Source: Cyclobacteriaceae bacterium
GTDB taxonomy: Bacteria > Bacteroidota > Bacteroidia > Cytophagales > Cyclobacteriaceae
NCBI GenBank assembly: GCA_025358195.1
Contig: JANYKP010000478.1
Coordinates: 1 to 5,360 of the forward strand
Length of the DNA stretch: 5,360 nt
Direction of reading: 5' to 3'
Under the pieces are notes generated by a model, which worked only from the letters and a program-made list of their open reading frames with translations, ran no database searches and was not told the origin of the DNA. Below, in pieces: positions 5,064-5,360 of this stretch; within the stretch, counting starts at the first letter, position 1; the number at the start of each line of letters is the position of its first letter. A program made the position numbers and the translations under genes.

Positions 5064-5360
5064 ATGAAGCGCCTTCTCGGAATTCTTGTTGTAATAATCT
5101 CAGCATTTATCGGTGCGGTAACGGGCGCTGTACTCACGCTCCGATATGTGGACGGTACTCCATCTTACAATTCCATTGAAAGTCAGCAAAACCTTGTGTT
5201 CGCAAAAATGGGTATCGACTCGTCGCGAAAGTCTTCTATTGGTCCAAACTTTGAATATGCCGCGAAGCTGATTACACCGGCGGTGGTACACATCAGCACC
5301 GTGTATGGTCCCGGTGAGTTTAGTTTGAATCCGCTGGAGCTTTATTATCGGCAACAGCCC
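5064..5360 (+). CDS. HtrA/DegQ-type trypsin-like serine protease, N-terminal part (cut by window end)
   Basis: The frame is open from the ATG at 5064 to the last base, giving 99 residues. Residues 1-3 (MKR) are followed by a hydrophobic segment (about 4-26, LLGILVVIISAFIGAVTGAVL) with no clear cleavage site, so it is probably an uncleaved membrane anchor placing the rest in the periplasm. After a polar linker (about 28-61) comes NFEYAAKLITPAVVHISTVYG (62-82), the characteristic opening of HtrA proteases (AA-x-x-x-x-PAVVxI). NPLELYY (89-95) matches the NP-(F/L)-(E/D)-x-(F/Y) stretch that usually follows. The His-Asp-Ser triad and PDZ domains would lie beyond the window, so neither activity nor PDZ number can be judged. 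Family role: degrading or refolding damaged envelope proteins. The start is supported by the basic-then-hydrophobic N-terminus. It sits downstream of hsp20 but past its terminator. Confidence 0.85.
   Translation, partial: MKRLLGILVVIISAFIGAVTGAVLTLRYVDGTPSYNSIESQQNLVFAKMGIDSSRKSSIGPNFEYAAKLITPAVVHISTVYGPGEFSLNPLELYYRQQP

Noticed and set aside
4991..5179. A 62-codon + strand frame overlapping the protease start
   Set aside because: No domain or composition support; it conflicts with the 5064 frame, which has a clear membrane anchor and HtrA motif.
5100..5354. Minus-strand frame opposite the protease gene
   Set aside because: It is the antisense shadow of a recognised coding sequence, with no recognisable motif.

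Overview
The window most likely comes from a member of the Bacteroidetes, probably Cytophagales or a relative. The signs are A-rich leaders without a Shine-Dalgarno sequence in front of the genes, the protein families present, and intergenic DNA full of short inverted and tandem repeats. This assignment is an inference; no marker gene is present. All genes found lie on the + strand.

Positions 1-3950 carry three acyl-CoA metabolism genes. The first is the 3' part of a gene joining a medium-chain (zinc-less, quinone-oxidoreductase-type) dehydrogenase domain to a MaoC/NodN-type (R)-specific enoyl-CoA hydratase domain. The second is an intact SDR dehydrogenase of the FabG/3-hydroxyacyl-CoA dehydrogenase type, with an Asp that favours NAD(H). 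The third is a large acyl-CoA dehydrogenase of about 600 residues, of the DmdC/AcdA-like kind. Together they supply oxidation to enoyl-CoA, hydration to (R)-3-hydroxyacyl-CoA and oxidation to 3-ketoacyl-CoA. That is a beta-oxidation-like route through the R isomer, comparable in logic to peroxisomal MFE-2. A thiolase and a CoA ligase would be expected outside the window.

The two gaps between these genes (221 and 127 bases) share one architecture: arrays of a 7-base unit (GGGTNNT) on the left and the same unit inverted on the right, able to form long imperfect hairpins. The first gap also holds a second kind of short repeat (CTCTGCG/CTTCGCG). The second hairpin ends 5 bases before the acyl-CoA dehydrogenase start codon.

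Positions 3951-4419 have no gene. They hold two diverged tandem copies of a 147-base repeat with internal inverted arms, then an AT-rich leader. Next comes a complete small heat-shock protein gene (Hsp20), a clear rho-independent terminator, a palindrome made of two smaller palindromes (4920-4973), and the first 99 codons of a membrane-anchored HtrA/DegQ-type serine protease cut off by the window end. Hsp20 and HtrA are both proteostasis proteins, in cytoplasm and periplasm respectively, but the terminator between them argues for separate transcripts.

No RNA gene, insertion sequence, CRISPR array, phage or defence module was found. The coding content is ordinary. What merits a second look is the domain fusion and the unusually dense, layered intergenic repeats.
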